A stretch of 6,013 nt of DNA from SIG440 sp045578305 (GTDB lineage: Bacteria; Bacillota; Clostridia; Monoglobales; Monoglobaceae): the NCBI GenBank assembly GCA_045578305.1, contig JAZNKA010000054.1, positions 1-6,013 of the forward strand. The letters are read 5' to 3'. Each line of letters begins with the position of its first letter. The first letter of the stretch is position 1. The notes under the pieces were generated by a model. The model searched no databases. It saw only the letters and a list, made by a program, of their open reading frames with translations, and was not told where the DNA came from. This document shows positions 5,733 to 6,013 of this stretch, one piece after another. The translations under genes were made by a program, and so were the position numbers.

Positions 5733-5807
5733 TGGTGACTCCGAGGGGAATCGAACCCCTGTTACCGCCGTGAAAGGGCGGTGTCTTAACCGCTTGACCA
5801 CGGAGCC
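5733..5807 (-). tRNA. tRNA-Glu (anticodon TTC), CCA encoded
   Basis: The cloverleaf is complete: acceptor GGCTCCG/CGGAGTC with one G-U pair, D arm GTC/GAC, anticodon stem CCGCC/GGCGG around CTTTCAC (anticodon TTC), and T stem AGGGG/CCCCT around TTCGATT. The mature part is 72 bases, with discriminator A and an encoded CCA at 5735-5733. Its 5' end directly abuts the CCA of tRNA-Asn with no spacer, so one cut must make both ends. Confidence 0.97.
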
Positions 5808-5883
5808 TGGCTCCTTCTGCCGGGCTTGTACCAGCGCCATCATGATTAACAGTCATGCGCTCTACCGACTGAGCTAAGGAGGA
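5808..5883 (-). tRNA. tRNA-Asn (anticodon GTT), CCA encoded, two non-canonical bases
   Basis: The cloverleaf reads: acceptor TCCTCCT/AGAAGGA, D arm GCTC/GAGC, anticodon stem CATGA/TCATG around CTGTTAA (anticodon GTT), variable loop ATGGC, T stem GCTGG/CCGGC, discriminator G, then CCA (5810-5808). Two positions depart from the norm. The T loop is TACAAGC, so position 55, almost always U (pseudouridine), is A (base 5829). The acceptor stem has a C5-A68 mismatch (base 5816), where AGGAGGA would pair fully. Identity is clear, but folding and function may be impaired; other tRNA-Asn copies probably exist elsewhere. Confidence 0.92.
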
Positions 5884-5890
5884 ATATATG

Positions 5891-5909
5891 CCCCGAATAA
5901 AATTCGGGG
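5891..5909 (-). other. Hairpin between 5S rRNA and tRNA-Asn
   Basis: CCCCGAAT (5891-5898) and ATTCGGGG (5902-5909) form a perfect 8-bp stem with a 3-base loop. No U run follows on either strand, so it is not a standard terminator. It more likely marks RNA processing or protects the 3' end of the 5S precursor. Confidence 0.6.
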
Positions 5910-5914
5910 TTTGT

Positions 5915-6013
<99 letters not shown>

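Overview
The window looks like chromosomal DNA of a spore-forming, low-GC Gram-positive anaerobe (Clostridia/Eubacteriales). The case rests on strong AGGAGG-type ribosome sites, a YerC/HisR-type TrpR-family regulator in front of hisZ, an ECF sigma factor with a DUF4179 partner, a collagen-like protein with a BclA-type tail, and a clostridial-looking 5S rRNA. Genus cannot be fixed from this sequence alone.

Layout. (1) 1-1428, minus strand: start of a histidine-biosynthesis operon, yerC/hisR then hisZ (3' end outside the window), with a sigma-A-like promoter at 1400-1428 whose spacer holds a tandem octamer. (2) 1477-1944, plus strand: a lone GtrA-family membrane protein with its own consensus promoter, divergent from the his operon. 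(3) 2129-3355, minus strand: an ECF sigma factor, probably starting at a TTG codon, overlapping by four bases a membrane-anchored DUF4179 protein that is probably its anti-sigma factor; two stacked promoter candidates lie upstream. (4) 3450-4160, plus strand: an N-acetylmuramoyl-L-alanine amidase intact except for one in-frame TGA at codon 76. (5) 4175-4213: a bidirectional terminator between the amidase and the convergent gene. (6) 4250-5392, minus strand: a collagen-like protein with a Cys-rich head, about 62 uninterrupted Gly-X-Y triplets and a BclA-like C-terminal domain. (7) 5541-6013, minus strand: the tail of an rRNA operon, 5S rRNA (partial), tRNA-Asn(GTT), tRNA-Glu(TTC), then two successive intrinsic terminators.

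How the parts work together. YerC/HisR probably represses the histidine operon that it begins. The ECF/DUF4179 pair is a compact envelope-signalling module. The amidase and the collagen-like protein both lack signal peptides and share one terminator; this would suit mother-cell products made late in sporulation (cell-wall lysis and exosporium surface), but that is inference. I found no clearly new system. The points most worth a second look are the single nonsense codon in an otherwise well-preserved amidase, the tRNA-Asn gene with two non-canonical bases, the candidate HisR operator, and the nested 36/108-bp repeats in the collagen gene.
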